This document shows positions 8,518-15,821 of a stretch of DNA of 34,644 bases, piece after piece. A model generated the notes under the pieces. It searched no databases and was not told where the DNA came from. It saw only the letters and a list, made by a program, of their open reading frames with translations. This DNA comes from JAWLHA01 sp041690535 (lineage in GTDB: Bacteria > Pseudomonadota > Gammaproteobacteria > Thiohalomonadales > Thiohalomonadaceae). Both the position numbers and the translations under genes were made by a program. How positions within the stretch are numbered: the stretch's first letter is position 1; the number at the start of each line of letters is the position of its first letter. The stretch lies in NCBI GenBank assembly GCA_041690535.1, contig JAWLHA010000049.1, positions 1-34,644 on the forward strand, read 5' to 3'.

Positions 8518-8531
8518 GGCGTTCGCACGCC
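8518..8531 (+). other. Small hairpin between tilS and pyrG
   Basis: GGCGT-TCGC-ACGCC forms a 5-bp stem directly after the tilS stop. A pyrimidine run (GTTCCCCCTTTCC) follows shortly after, but there is no clean T-tract. It could be a weak terminator or mRNA-stabilising hairpin at the head of the 50-bp pyrG leader. Confidence 0.3.
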
Positions 8532-8566
8532 GAATCGTTCCCCCTTTCCAATATCCCTGGTTCTCC

Positions 8567-10195
8567 ATGACTAAGTACGTTTTTATTACTGGTGGTGTTG
8601 TTTCTTCGTTGGGGAAGGGCATCGCCTCCGCCTCCCTTGCGGCCATTCTTGAGGCCCGCGGCCTGAAAGTCACCCTGCTGAAGCTGGATCCCTACATCAA
8701 CGTCGATCCGGGCACCATGAGTCCCTTCCAGCATGGCGAGGTTTTTGTCACCGAGGACGGGGCCGAGACCGACCTCGATCTCGGTCACTACGAGCGCTTC
8801 GTTCGCACCACCATGACCAAGCGCAACAATTTCACCACCGGGCGCATCTACGAGAACGTGATCCGGAAGGAGCGCCGCGGCGATTACCTGGGGGGAACCG
8901 TCCAGGTCATTCCCCACATCACTGACGAGATCAAGCGCAGCATCGTGGCAGGCGCGGAAGGCGCCGATGTGGCCATGGTGGAGATTGGCGGCACGGTGGG
9001 TGACATCGAGTCGCTGCCGTTCCTCGAAGCGATCCGCCAGATGGGGGTGGAGCAGGGGCACGACAACGTGCTGTTCATGCACCTCACCTTGTTGCCCTTT
9101 ATCCCCACCGCCGGCGAGCTGAAGACCAAACCCACCCAGCACTCCGTCAAGGAGTTGCGCTCCATCGGTATCCAGCCCGATGTCCTGCTGTGCCGCGCGG
9201 ATCGACCCGTCCCCAATGAGGAGCGGCGCAAGATTGCCCTCTTCACCAACGTGGAGGAGCGGGCGGTCATCACCGCCGTCGACGCCAGCAGCATCTACAA
9301 GATCCCGCTGATGCTCCACGAGCAGCAACTGGACGAGATCGTGGTGCAGAAGCTCCGGCTGGATGTCCCCGAGGCGGACCTTTCCGAGTGGAAGGCGGTG
9401 GTCGAGGCGCTGGAGAACCCCACGGGCGAGGTGACCATCGCCATGGTGGGCAAGTACGTGGATTTGACGGAGTCCTACAAATCGCTCTCCGAATCGCTGA
9501 TCCACGCGGGCATCAAGACCCGGACGAAAGTGAAAATCGTCTATGTGGACTCCGAGGATATCGAGAAGTCCGGCACTGGCTGCCTGAGCGGGATGGATGC
9601 CATTCTGGTCCCCGGGGGCTTCGGCGAACGTGGCGTCGAAGGCAAGATTCGGGCGGTGCGCTTTGCCCGCGAGCACAAGGTCCCCTACCTTGGCATCTGC
9701 CTGGGCATGCAGGTTGCGGTCATAGAGTTTGCCCGCGACGTGGCCGGGCTGGAGAATGCCCACAGTACCGAGTTCACCCACGCCACCCCCCATCCGGTGA
9801 TTGCGCTCATCACCGAATGGACGACGGCGGATGGCCGGGTGGAGCGGCGTAGTGAGGAATCCGACCTGGGCGGCACCATGCGCCTGGGTGGCCAGGAGTG
9901 CCGGTTGAGGGTGGGCAGCCGGGTCCATGAGCTCTATGAAAAGGCCGTGATCGTCGAGCGGCACCGCCATCGTTATGAATTCAACAACAACTATCTGACC
10001 TCCTTGACTGAGGCGGGTCTGCGGGTAACCGGGACCTCCCTCAATGGCGAGCTGGTGGAGGTCATCGAGCTGGACGACCACCCCTGGTTCGTGGCCTGTC
10101 AGTTTCACCCGGAGTTCACCTCCACCCCCCGGGATGGGCACCCACTGTTCACCGGGTTTGTGAGTGCCGCCCGGCGCCAGCGGGAAGGGGGCTGA
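8567..10195 (+). CDS. pyrG: CTP synthase
   Basis: 542 residues. It aminates UTP to CTP with ATP and glutamine, the last step of de novo pyrimidine nucleotide synthesis. The N-terminal amidoligase domain begins MTKYVFITGGVVSSLGKG (P-loop lysine 17) and continues with LKLDPYINVDPGTMSPFQHG and VEIGGTVGDIES. The C-terminal class I glutamine amidotransferase domain has GGFGERGVEGK, the nucleophile Cys378 in YLGICLGMQ, and a catalytic His-Glu near the end (FHPEFTSTP). Start and length agree with the family. kdsA follows after 2 bp. Confidence 0.98.
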   Translation: MTKYVFITGGVVSSLGKGIASASLAAILEARGLKVTLLKLDPYINVDPGTMSPFQHGEVFVTEDGAETDLDLGHYERFVRTTMTKRNNFTTGRIYENVIRKERRGDYLGGTVQVIPHITDEIKRSIVAGAEGADVAMVEIGGTVGDIESLPFLEAIRQMGVEQGHDNVLFMHLTLLPFIPTAGELKTKPTQHSVKELRSIGIQPDVLLCRADRPVPNEERRKIALFTNVEERAVITAVDASSIYKIPLMLHEQQLDEIVVQKLRLDVPEADLSEWKAVVEALENPTGEVTIAMVGKYVDLTESYKSLSESLIHAGIKTRTKVKIVYVDSEDIEKSGTGCLSGMDAILVPGGFGERGVEGKIRAVRFAREHKVPYLGICLGMQVAVIEFARDVAGLENAHSTEFTHATPHPVIALITEWTTADGRVERRSEESDLGGTMRLGGQECRLRVGSRVHELYEKAVIVERHRHRYEFNNNYLTSLTEAGLRVTGTSLNGELVEVIELDDHPWFVACQFHPEFTSTPRDGHPLFTGFVSAARRQREGG

Positions 10196-10197
10196 CA

Positions 10198-11034
10198 ATG
10201 CAACTGTGCGGGTTTGAGGTTGGGCTGGACAGGCCCCTGTTTCTCATTGCCGGGCCGTGCGTGATCGAGAGCGAGGCGCTGGTGCTGGAGACCGCCGCAC
10301 AGCTGCAGGACATCACCGGGGCACTGGGGATTCCGTTCATTTTCAAGGCCTCATTCGACAAGGCCAATCGCACCGCCGTGGGCAGCTACCGGGGGCCGGG
10401 GCTGGAGGAGGGGCTACGCATCCTCCAGCGGGTCAAGGATGAACTGAAGGTAGCGGTGCTCACGGATGTTCACGAAGACACGCCTCTGGATGAGGTCGCG
10501 GCGGTGGTGGATGTGCTCCAGACGCCCGCCTTTCTCTGCCGGCAGACCAATTTCATCCGGGCGGTCGCCCGCCAGGGGCGGCCGGTGAACATCAAGAAGG
10601 GCCAGTTCCTCGCTCCCTGGGACATGACCAACGTGGTTCAGAAGGCCCGCGAGGTGGGAAATGAGCAGATCATGGTCTGCGAGCGGGGGGTCTCCTTCGG
10701 CTACAATACCCTCATATCCGATATGCGGGGGCTGGCGGTCATGCGTGCCACGGACTGTCCGGTCGTCTATGACGCCACCCACTCGGTGCAGCAACCTGGC
10801 GGTCTGGGAGGTCGCTCCGGGGGGCAGCGCGAATTCGTACCGGTCCTGGCAAGGGCGGCGGTGGCCGCCGGGATCTCGGGACTGTTCATGGAGACCCATC
10901 CAAACCCCGAGCAGGCCCTCAGTGACGGGCCGAACATGTGGCCTACCGGGCAGATCAAGGAACTGCTGGAGACCCTCATGGCGGTCGACCAGGTGGTGAA
11001 GTCCCGCGGCTTCATCGAGAACACCCTTCTGTAA
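10198..11034 (+). CDS. kdsA: 3-deoxy-D-manno-octulosonate 8-phosphate synthase
   Basis: 278 residues. It condenses phosphoenolpyruvate with arabinose 5-phosphate to KDO-8-P for lipid A/LPS assembly. Signature segments are FLIAGPCVIESE (12-23), FIFKASFDKANRTAVGSYRGPG, LTDVHEDTP, FLCRQTNFI, NIKKGQFLAPWDM and METHPNPEQALSDGP. Residue 21 is Cys where the E. coli-type enzyme has Asn, which marks the metal-dependent class typified by the Aquifex enzyme. A later His (DATHS), Glu (METHP) and Asp (LSDGP) would complete the metal site. The start is 2 bp after pyrG, with a GAAGGGGG stretch ahead of it. The next gene uses PEP too (eno makes it), giving a logical neighbourhood. Confidence 0.96.
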   Translation: MQLCGFEVGLDRPLFLIAGPCVIESEALVLETAAQLQDITGALGIPFIFKASFDKANRTAVGSYRGPGLEEGLRILQRVKDELKVAVLTDVHEDTPLDEVAAVVDVLQTPAFLCRQTNFIRAVARQGRPVNIKKGQFLAPWDMTNVVQKAREVGNEQIMVCERGVSFGYNTLISDMRGLAVMRATDCPVVYDATHSVQQPGGLGGRSGGQREFVPVLARAAVAAGISGLFMETHPNPEQALSDGPNMWPTGQIKELLETLMAVDQVVKSRGFIENTLL

Positions 11035-11081
11035 GGAAGGGGCCTACTTCGGGAAAAGCGACTATTCAGATCGTCCCTGCA

Positions 11082-11184
11082 GGTGCGGGCTCACCCGCGT
11101 CGGGGTTTGGGACAGGCTGTCCCGCGGAGGAATCCGCACCGACTGCTGTGTGGCGATGAGACCCGCATACGGGACTGGGTAGTC
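11082..11184 (+). promoter_or_regulatory. Structured leader between kdsA and eno
   Basis: The 191-bp gap holds several stems seen directly. GCGGG-CTCA-CCCGC is at 11085-11098, the palindrome GGGACAG-G-CTGTCCC at 11109-11123, and GCGGA-GGAA-TCCGC, with a GNRA-type loop, at 11124-11137. GACTGC at 11141-11146 can pair with GTAGTC at 11179-11184. GGTGCGG (11082-11088) is also perfectly complementary to CCGCACC (11134-11140), a 7-bp long-range stem that excludes the first and third local hairpins. This could be a terminator or attenuator after kdsA, or a cis-regulatory leader of eno. No known riboswitch class is matched convincingly. Confidence 0.4.
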
Positions 11185-11225
11185 ACCGGGAAACAAGACA
11201 AACCAACAACGGGATCTGAAGTTCG

Positions 11226-12527
11226 ATGACGGCAACCAAAACTCAAATTGCGGACGTGCGTGCACGCGAAATCCTCGACTCCCGGGGCAACCCCACCGTC
11301 GAGGCCGATGTGATCCTCGCCTCGGGCACCGTCGGCCGGGCCGCTGTGCCCTCCGGCGCTTCCACCGGCTCCCGCGAGGCCATTGAGCTGCGCGACGGCG
11401 ATGCCGGTCGCTATCTCGGCAAGGGCGTCAAAAAGGCGGTGGAGCACGTCAATACCACCATCCGCCAGGCGCTGATTGGGAAGGATGGCGCCGATCAGAA
11501 GGCCATCGACCGCCTCATGCTGGAACTCGACGGCACCGAGAACAAGAGCAATCTCGGGGCCAACGCCCTGCTGGCGGTCTCCATGGCCACCGCCAAGGCC
11601 GTTGCCAACGCCAATGAGCTGCCGCTTTACCGCTATCTGGGCACGGAGCAGGATTTCTCCCTGCCAGTGCCGATGATGAACATCATCAACGGCGGGGCCC
11701 ACGCCGACAATAATGTGGACCTGCAGGAATTCATGATCATGCCGGTGGGCGCACCGAGCATCGCCGAGGCGATCCGCTGTGGTGCCGAGGTGTTCCATGC
11801 GCTCAAGAAGGTGCTGCAAGGGCGGGGCCTGAACACCGCGGTTGGCGACGAGGGTGGCTTCGCCCCCAACCTGCCTTCCAATGAGTCGGCCATCGAGGTG
11901 ATCCTGGAGGCCATCGCCAACGCCGGCTACAAGGCAGGCGAGGACATCTTCATCGCCCTGGATGCCGCCAGCAGCGAATTCTACAAAGAGGGCAAATACG
12001 TCCTCGAATCAGAAGGCAAGAGCCTCACCTCCGCAGAGTTCGCCGACTATCTGGCCGCGTGGGTCGATAAGTACCCCATCATCAGCATCGAGGACGGCAT
12101 GGCCGAAGGCGACTGGGAGGGCTGGAAGATCCTCACCGACCGTCTGGGCAAGAAGGTGCAGCTGGTGGGTGATGATCTGTTCGTGACCAACACCAAGATC
12201 CTCAAGGAAGGGATCGATAAAGGGGTAGCCAACTCCATTCTCATCAAGGTCAACCAGATCGGCACGCTCACCGAGACCCTGGAGGCCATCGCCATGGCCA
12301 AGCAGGCCGGCTACACGGCGGTGATCTCCCACCGTTCGGGCGAGACCGAGGACACCACCATTGCCGATCTGGCCGTGGCCACCTCGGCCGGTCAGATCAA
12401 GACGGGGTCGCTCTCCCGCTCCGATCGGGTCGCCAAGTACAATCGGCTGCTTCGCATCGAAGAGGCACTGGGCGAGAAGGCTCGCTTCCCGGGCCGGACC
12501 GCCTTCTACAACCTCAAAGGCGAGTAA
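11226..12527 (+). CDS. eno: Enolase
   Basis: 433 residues. It interconverts 2-phosphoglycerate and phosphoenolpyruvate in glycolysis and gluconeogenesis; in gammaproteobacteria it is also often a degradosome partner. Seen: IADVRAREILDSRGNPTVEADV at the N-terminus, AAVPSGASTGSREA, MMNIINGGAHADNNVDLQEF, GDEGGFAPNL, the Mg ligands ALDAASSEF, SIEDGMAEGDW and VGDDLFVTN, the catalytic lysine in SILIKVNQIG, and the signature SHRSGETEDTTIADLAV. Length is typical. The ribosome-binding site is weak. ftsB follows after a strong hairpin. Confidence 0.98.
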   Translation: MTATKTQIADVRAREILDSRGNPTVEADVILASGTVGRAAVPSGASTGSREAIELRDGDAGRYLGKGVKKAVEHVNTTIRQALIGKDGADQKAIDRLMLELDGTENKSNLGANALLAVSMATAKAVANANELPLYRYLGTEQDFSLPVPMMNIINGGAHADNNVDLQEFMIMPVGAPSIAEAIRCGAEVFHALKKVLQGRGLNTAVGDEGGFAPNLPSNESAIEVILEAIANAGYKAGEDIFIALDAASSEFYKEGKYVLESEGKSLTSAEFADYLAAWVDKYPIISIEDGMAEGDWEGWKILTDRLGKKVQLVGDDLFVTNTKILKEGIDKGVANSILIKVNQIGTLTETLEAIAMAKQAGYTAVISHRSGETEDTTIADLAVATSAGQIKTGSLSRSDRVAKYNRLLRIEEALGEKARFPGRTAFYNLKGE

Positions 12528-12536
12528 CGCAAGAGA

Positions 12537-12561
12537 CCGGCGGCGCCAATGGCGCCGCCGG
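12537..12561 (+). terminator. Perfect GC-rich hairpin between eno and ftsB
   Basis: CCGGCGGCGCC (12537-12547), loop AAT, GGCGCCGCCGG (12551-12561): an 11-bp perfect stem. There is no T-run after it, so it is not a standard intrinsic terminator. It ends 7 bases before the ftsB ATG and therefore covers the place where a ribosome-binding site should be. It may be a partial terminator, an RNA stabiliser for eno, or a translational brake on ftsB. Confidence 0.6.
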
Positions 12562-12568
12562 GTACCCC

Positions 12569-12841
12569 ATGCGAGCCCTGAACATTGCCCTGGTAATCAC
12601 CCTCCTGCTGCTTCAGTACAAACTGTGGTTCGGCGACGGCGGCTTGTTCAAGGTGCGGCAACTGGCTACCTCTGTGGAGGCGCAGCGGCAGGAGAATGAA
12701 GCCCTTGCCGAGCGCAACGAAGCGCTGGAAGCGGAGGTGCGGGACCTCAAACAGGGGCTTGCCGCCATCGAAGAGCGTGCCCGTACCGAACTTGGGATGA
12801 TTCGCGAGGGGGAGACGTTTTACCAGGTTGTGGGGAATTGA
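12569..12841 (+). CDS. ftsB: Cell division protein FtsB
   Basis: 90 residues. FtsB joins FtsL and FtsQ in the inner-membrane divisome complex that activates FtsWI septal peptidoglycan synthesis. A short cytoplasmic N-terminus precedes one transmembrane helix (about 4-17, LNIALVITLLLLQY), then the conserved LWFGDGGLFKV and a coiled coil with leucine/alanine heptads (about 30-66: QLATSVEAQRQENEALAERN...). The conserved ARTELGMIREGETFYQVV ends the protein. The start is fixed by homology to the family N-terminus, although no Shine-Dalgarno is visible and a hairpin abuts the start. Confidence 0.95.
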   Translation: MRALNIALVITLLLLQYKLWFGDGGLFKVRQLATSVEAQRQENEALAERNEALEAEVRDLKQGLAAIEERARTELGMIREGETFYQVVGN

Positions 12842-13149
12842 GCGCCGTCCCTGCGCTGTTCCCGAACCGGTCTGAGTCTCGCTTGGCCGGGCCTCCGCTT
12901 GAGAGCGGACCTGCCCTATTGCCCTTCCCGCGAACGGTACCCGCGACCTCTCCGCCGTCTGCAGCGATGCCAGCGGATGCACCTCGGAAGTGTCGTAGCG
13001 ACTGGGCGGTGTGGCCCTCGCCGTGGCGCCTTCCAGCCTGCGGGCATGCAGTTGTGGCCGGACACAATTGGGGGAGAATTGCGGGCCGGGGGCGGCGCCC
13101 TCGTTCAATCGGCTCGAACTAGCCCTATCAGAACCTTTCGAATCTTCAC
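12842..13149. other. Gene-free gap ftsB-ispD
   Basis: 308 bp without a convincing gene. Short open frames on both strands are Arg/Pro-rich and resemble no family. No terminator, RNA gene or copy of the window's repeat families is visible. ftsB and ispD are usually close together, so this gap is longer than expected. Confidence 0.5.
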
Positions 13150-13854
13150 ATGAGCTTTCCGAGATACTGGGCCGTGGTCCCCGCAGCGGGGGTTGGACGC
13201 CGCATGGGCGGGGACGTGCCCAAGCAGTACCTTCGCTTGGGCGGCCGCACGGTCATTGAGCACACCCTGGACCAACTGGCAAATCACCCCGCCATTTCCG
13301 GCCTCGTGGTCGTGCTCGGGGCCGATGACGGCTATTGGCCGGAACTCCGACTCACATTGAAGGCCCCCCTGTGGGTGGCTCCCGGTGGGAGCGAGCGCTG
13401 CCACTCGGTGCTGAACGGACTCGCGGTGCTGGCCGGCATTGCGCAGCCGGACGACTGGGTCATGGTCCACGATGCAGCGCGGCCCTGTCTTCGGAGGGAG
13501 GACGTCGATCTGTTGATCGAGAAGGCGGCAAACCACCCTGTCGGCGGCCTCCTGGGGTTGCCCATCAGTGACACCATCAAGCGCGCCGATGGTGAAGGCG
13601 GGGTGATCGAGACGGTGGACCGCAGCGGCTTGTGGCGGGCGCTGACCCCGCAGATGTTTCGCCTGGGGGCGCTGAAGACGGCGCTCGAATCGGCCCTTCG
13701 GGAGGGCTATCTCGTAACGGACGAGGCCTCCGCCATGGAACACGCGGGGCAGCGGCCCCTCATGGTGGAGGGGCACGGGGACAACATCAAGATCACCCGT
13801 CCGGCCGACCTGCCCCTGGCCGAACTCTACTTGACCCAACAGGAGCGGAGATGA
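13150..13854 (+). CDS. ispD: 2-C-methyl-D-erythritol 4-phosphate cytidylyltransferase
   Basis: 234 residues. It couples MEP with CTP to CDP-ME in the non-mevalonate isoprenoid pathway. The nucleotide-binding N-terminus VVPAAGVGRRMGGDVPKQYL (about 9-28) contains the catalytic Arg and Lys. WVAPGGSERCHSVLNGL, VMVHDAARPCL and LWRALTPQMFR are the other family blocks, and VTDEASAMEHAG and NIKITRPADL lie near the end. Its stop overlaps the ispF start (ATGA), so the two are translationally coupled, the standard ispD-ispF pair. Confidence 0.97.
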   Translation: MSFPRYWAVVPAAGVGRRMGGDVPKQYLRLGGRTVIEHTLDQLANHPAISGLVVVLGADDGYWPELRLTLKAPLWVAPGGSERCHSVLNGLAVLAGIAQPDDWVMVHDAARPCLRREDVDLLIEKAANHPVGGLLGLPISDTIKRADGEGGVIETVDRSGLWRALTPQMFRLGALKTALESALREGYLVTDEASAMEHAGQRPLMVEGHGDNIKITRPADLPLAELYLTQQERR

Positions 13855-14324
13855 GAATCGGACACGGCTTCGATGCCCACCGTTTTGCCCCCGGCAGGCG
13901 CCTCGTGCTCGGCGGGGTGGCGATCCCCCACGACCTGGGGATGGCCGCCCATTCCGATGGCGACGTGGTGCTCCATGCCCTCTGCGACGCACTGCTGGGC
14001 GCTGCGGCCCTGGGGGACATCGGCAAGCATTTCCCTGACACCAGCAACGACTTCAAGGATATCGACAGCCGGGTCTTGCTGCGTCACGTCGTGGGGTTGC
14101 TCGGGGAGCGCGGATACCGGATCGGCAACGTGGATCTGACCATCGTCGCCCAGGCCCCCAAGCTGGCGCCGCATATCCCGGGGATGCGGACCAATATCGC
14201 CGCGGATCTTGGCGTGACGGAGGGGCAGGTCAACGTCAAGGCGACCACGACTGAGCAGATGGGCTACACCGGGCGGCGCGAGGGGATTGCCACCCACGCC
14301 GTGGCACTGCTGATCTCGGATTGA
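13851..14324 (+). CDS. ispF: 2-C-methyl-D-erythritol 2,4-cyclodiphosphate synthase
   Basis: 157 residues, normal length. It cyclises CDP-ME-2-phosphate to MEcPP in the MEP pathway as a homotrimer. Start ATG at 13851 overlaps the ispD stop by 4 bases and is preceded by AGGAGCGGAG, an excellent ribosome-binding site. MRIGHGFDAHRF supplies the zinc ligands Asp and His, HSDGDVVLHALCDALLGAAALGDIG follows, and KATTTEQMGYTGRREGIA is the signature near the C-terminus. Confidence 0.97.
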   Translation: MRIGHGFDAHRFAPGRRLVLGGVAIPHDLGMAAHSDGDVVLHALCDALLGAAALGDIGKHFPDTSNDFKDIDSRVLLRHVVGLLGERGYRIGNVDLTIVAQAPKLAPHIPGMRTNIAADLGVTEGQVNVKATTTEQMGYTGRREGIATHAVALLISD

Positions 14325-14413
14325 TCGCAGGGCGCCTTCCGGCGCAGCAGACCGTGGGCAGGCAGCGCGCAGCCTCACCCGCGTGGACTTCAATTTTCCG
14401 GAGCACCAATCCT

Positions 14414-15445
14414 TTGCAGAACGAAGCATTTGACCAGTTGGCGTTTGCCCATGGCGGACCCGTAGGGCGGGGCGTGTTGCGCCACCTGCCGGAGGACTTC
14501 ATCGTCGAGGAAGACCTCGGTTTTGAACCTGACGGGGAGGGCGAGCACGTCATGTTGCAGCTGCGCAAGCGCAACGCCAACACCGAGTGGGTGGGGCGGC
14601 AGCTGGCTCGACTGGCGGGTGTCAAGCCTGTGGATGTGGGGTTCGCCGGGCTGAAGGATCGCAATGCCCTTACCACCCAATGGTTCAGCATCAACCTGGC
14701 GGGTCGGCCCGAACCGGCGTGGTCGGAGCTGGAGTCGGACGAGATCGAGATCCTCCAGGTGGCCCGCCACCGGCGCAAGCTCAAGCGGGGTGCCCTGCGG
14801 GGTAACCGGTTCGTGCTGGCGTTGCGCGCGGTGGAGGGCGAGCGGGAGGCCATCGCGCAGCGCCTGGAAGCGGTCGCCGCTCGAGGCGTGCCCAACTATT
14901 TCGGCGAGCAGCGGTTCGGACGGGAGGGCAACAACCTTGCCCGGGCCGAGGCGCTGTTTGCGGGCAAATTCAAGGAGCGGGATCGGCACAAGCGTGGCAT
15001 GTACATCTCGGCCGCCCGCTCGTATCTCTTCAACCGTGTTCTCTCCCTGCGGGTGGAGCGGGAGCTGTGGGATCGGCCGGTCGCGGGCGATATCTTCGTA
15101 CTGGACGGGCGGCGGGGATTCTTCCTTGCGGAGGCCATCGACGCGGAAACCGCCGACCGGGTGGCCCGTGGTGAAATCCACCCCAGCGGTCCTCTGTGGG
15201 GACGGGGCACGTTGCCGACCGTTGCGGAGGCTGCCGCCCTGGAGCGTGAAGCCCTGGGCGGGTGTGAGATGTGGGAGCAGGGTTTGGAGACGGTTGGGCT
15301 GGAGATGGAGCGTCGCCCCTTGCGCCTTCCGGTGGGCGGCCTTGGCTGGGACTTTCCCGAAGCAGACCAGCTGCGCCTTTCTTTCCGCCTGCAGGCGGGG
15401 AGCTACGCCACGGCAGTGCTCCGCGAGATCATCAGCACGGAGTGA
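14414..15445 (+). CDS. truD: tRNA pseudouridine(13) synthase TruD
   Basis: It isomerises U13 of tRNA-Glu to pseudouridine. The open frame extends upstream to 14321, but the first 31 codons look non-homologous and contain no ATG. A TTG at 14414, with GGAG 11 bases ahead, gives 343 residues, near the E. coli length of 349, and starts MQNEAFDQLAFAHGGPVG. Family blocks are LPEDFIVEEDLGFEPDGEGEH, FAGLKDRNALTTQWFS with the catalytic Asp in GLKDRNA, GVPNYFGEQRFGREGNN and RSYLFNRVLS. It follows ispF as in many gammaproteobacteria. In other genomes surE comes next; here a repeat and a three-gene minus-strand block intervene. The exact start is uncertain. Confidence 0.93.
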   Translation: MQNEAFDQLAFAHGGPVGRGVLRHLPEDFIVEEDLGFEPDGEGEHVMLQLRKRNANTEWVGRQLARLAGVKPVDVGFAGLKDRNALTTQWFSINLAGRPEPAWSELESDEIEILQVARHRRKLKRGALRGNRFVLALRAVEGEREAIAQRLEAVAARGVPNYFGEQRFGREGNNLARAEALFAGKFKERDRHKRGMYISAARSYLFNRVLSLRVERELWDRPVAGDIFVLDGRRGFFLAEAIDAETADRVARGEIHPSGPLWGRGTLPTVAEAAALEREALGGCEMWEQGLETVGLEMERRPLRLPVGGLGWDFPEADQLRLSFRLQAGSYATAVLREIISTE

Positions 15446-15821
15446 GCCGATTTTTCCGTTTATCTGCTCGATGCGCTAGGTAGAGCACCGAACAGAACGG
15501 CAAAAATCCAATCGCAGCCAGATAGCCCCGTGAGTGGCGGGGCCGCGAACCGGCGTAGGGTGGATAAGCGCAGCGCATCCACCAGGTCGCGGCGGTGAAT
15601 GGTGGATGCGCTGCGCTTATCCACCCTACGTACTTGGCGCATCGGATTTTTCTGTTCGGTGCTCTTGAGGAGCATCGCACCCTCCGGCGCTTGGCTGGAA
15701 AACGACCCGCAACGTGGGCCGATCTTGCGGCACCGTTTCACTCGGGATGAGTGGGGCAGAACTGCCGAGGAAGCGTCTCGACCGCAGACATTTGCCTGTT
15801 TGCCCAGACCGGAGCCTCCTG
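15446..15821. other. Gene-free gap truD to the P-type ATPase gene
   Basis: 376 bp between convergent genes. It holds repeat family 1 copy 1 (15483-15664), described separately. The remaining 157 bp next to the ATPase stop show no gene, hairpin with T-run, or RNA that I can recognise. Confidence 0.6.
15483..15664 (-). repeat. REPIN-like composite element, family 1, copy 1
   Basis: The outer inverted repeat GAGCACCGAACAG (15483-15495) matches CTGTTCGGTGCTC (15652-15664). Inside are two perfectly inverted 31-base arms, 15554-15584 and 15600-15630, with a 15-base spacer. Each arm begins with GTAG at its foot, followed by a hairpin (GGTGGAT, AAGCGCAGCGC, ATCCACC), the architecture of a REP sequence. 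One flank is short and one long, so the element is asymmetric; relative to copies 2 and 3 it is inverted. No coding capacity. Confidence 0.85.

Noticed and set aside
8513..10198. Very long open frames antisense to pyrG, the ATPase gene (15714-17969), hom/alaA (27464-29281) and others
   Set aside because: Their products are His/Gly/Gln-rich with no recognisable domains. They are the usual shadows of high-GC coding sequence, and the sense genes are unequivocal.
11152..11184. Match to the start of a fluoride riboswitch (GGCGATGAGACCCGC) upstream of eno, a gene known to be associated with that riboswitch
   Set aside because: The 3' half (the TGATG-type segment, and the pseudoknot partner of the GAGACC loop) is not present, and the first stem would be only 3 bp. 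The similarity covers about 15 bases and may be chance.
12838..13153. Short open frames in the ftsB-ispD gap
   Set aside because: Arg/Pro-rich products, no ribosome-binding sites, several overlapping frames on both strands and no family resemblance.
14321..14413. Upstream extension of truD, and similar extensions of recJ (31395), smrB (21064), alaA (26603) and the COG4255-like gene (30361)
   Set aside because: The extensions start at GTG/TTG, lack family similarity and in several cases run over a hairpin or the preceding gene; the later starts fit homologues and ribosome-binding sites better.
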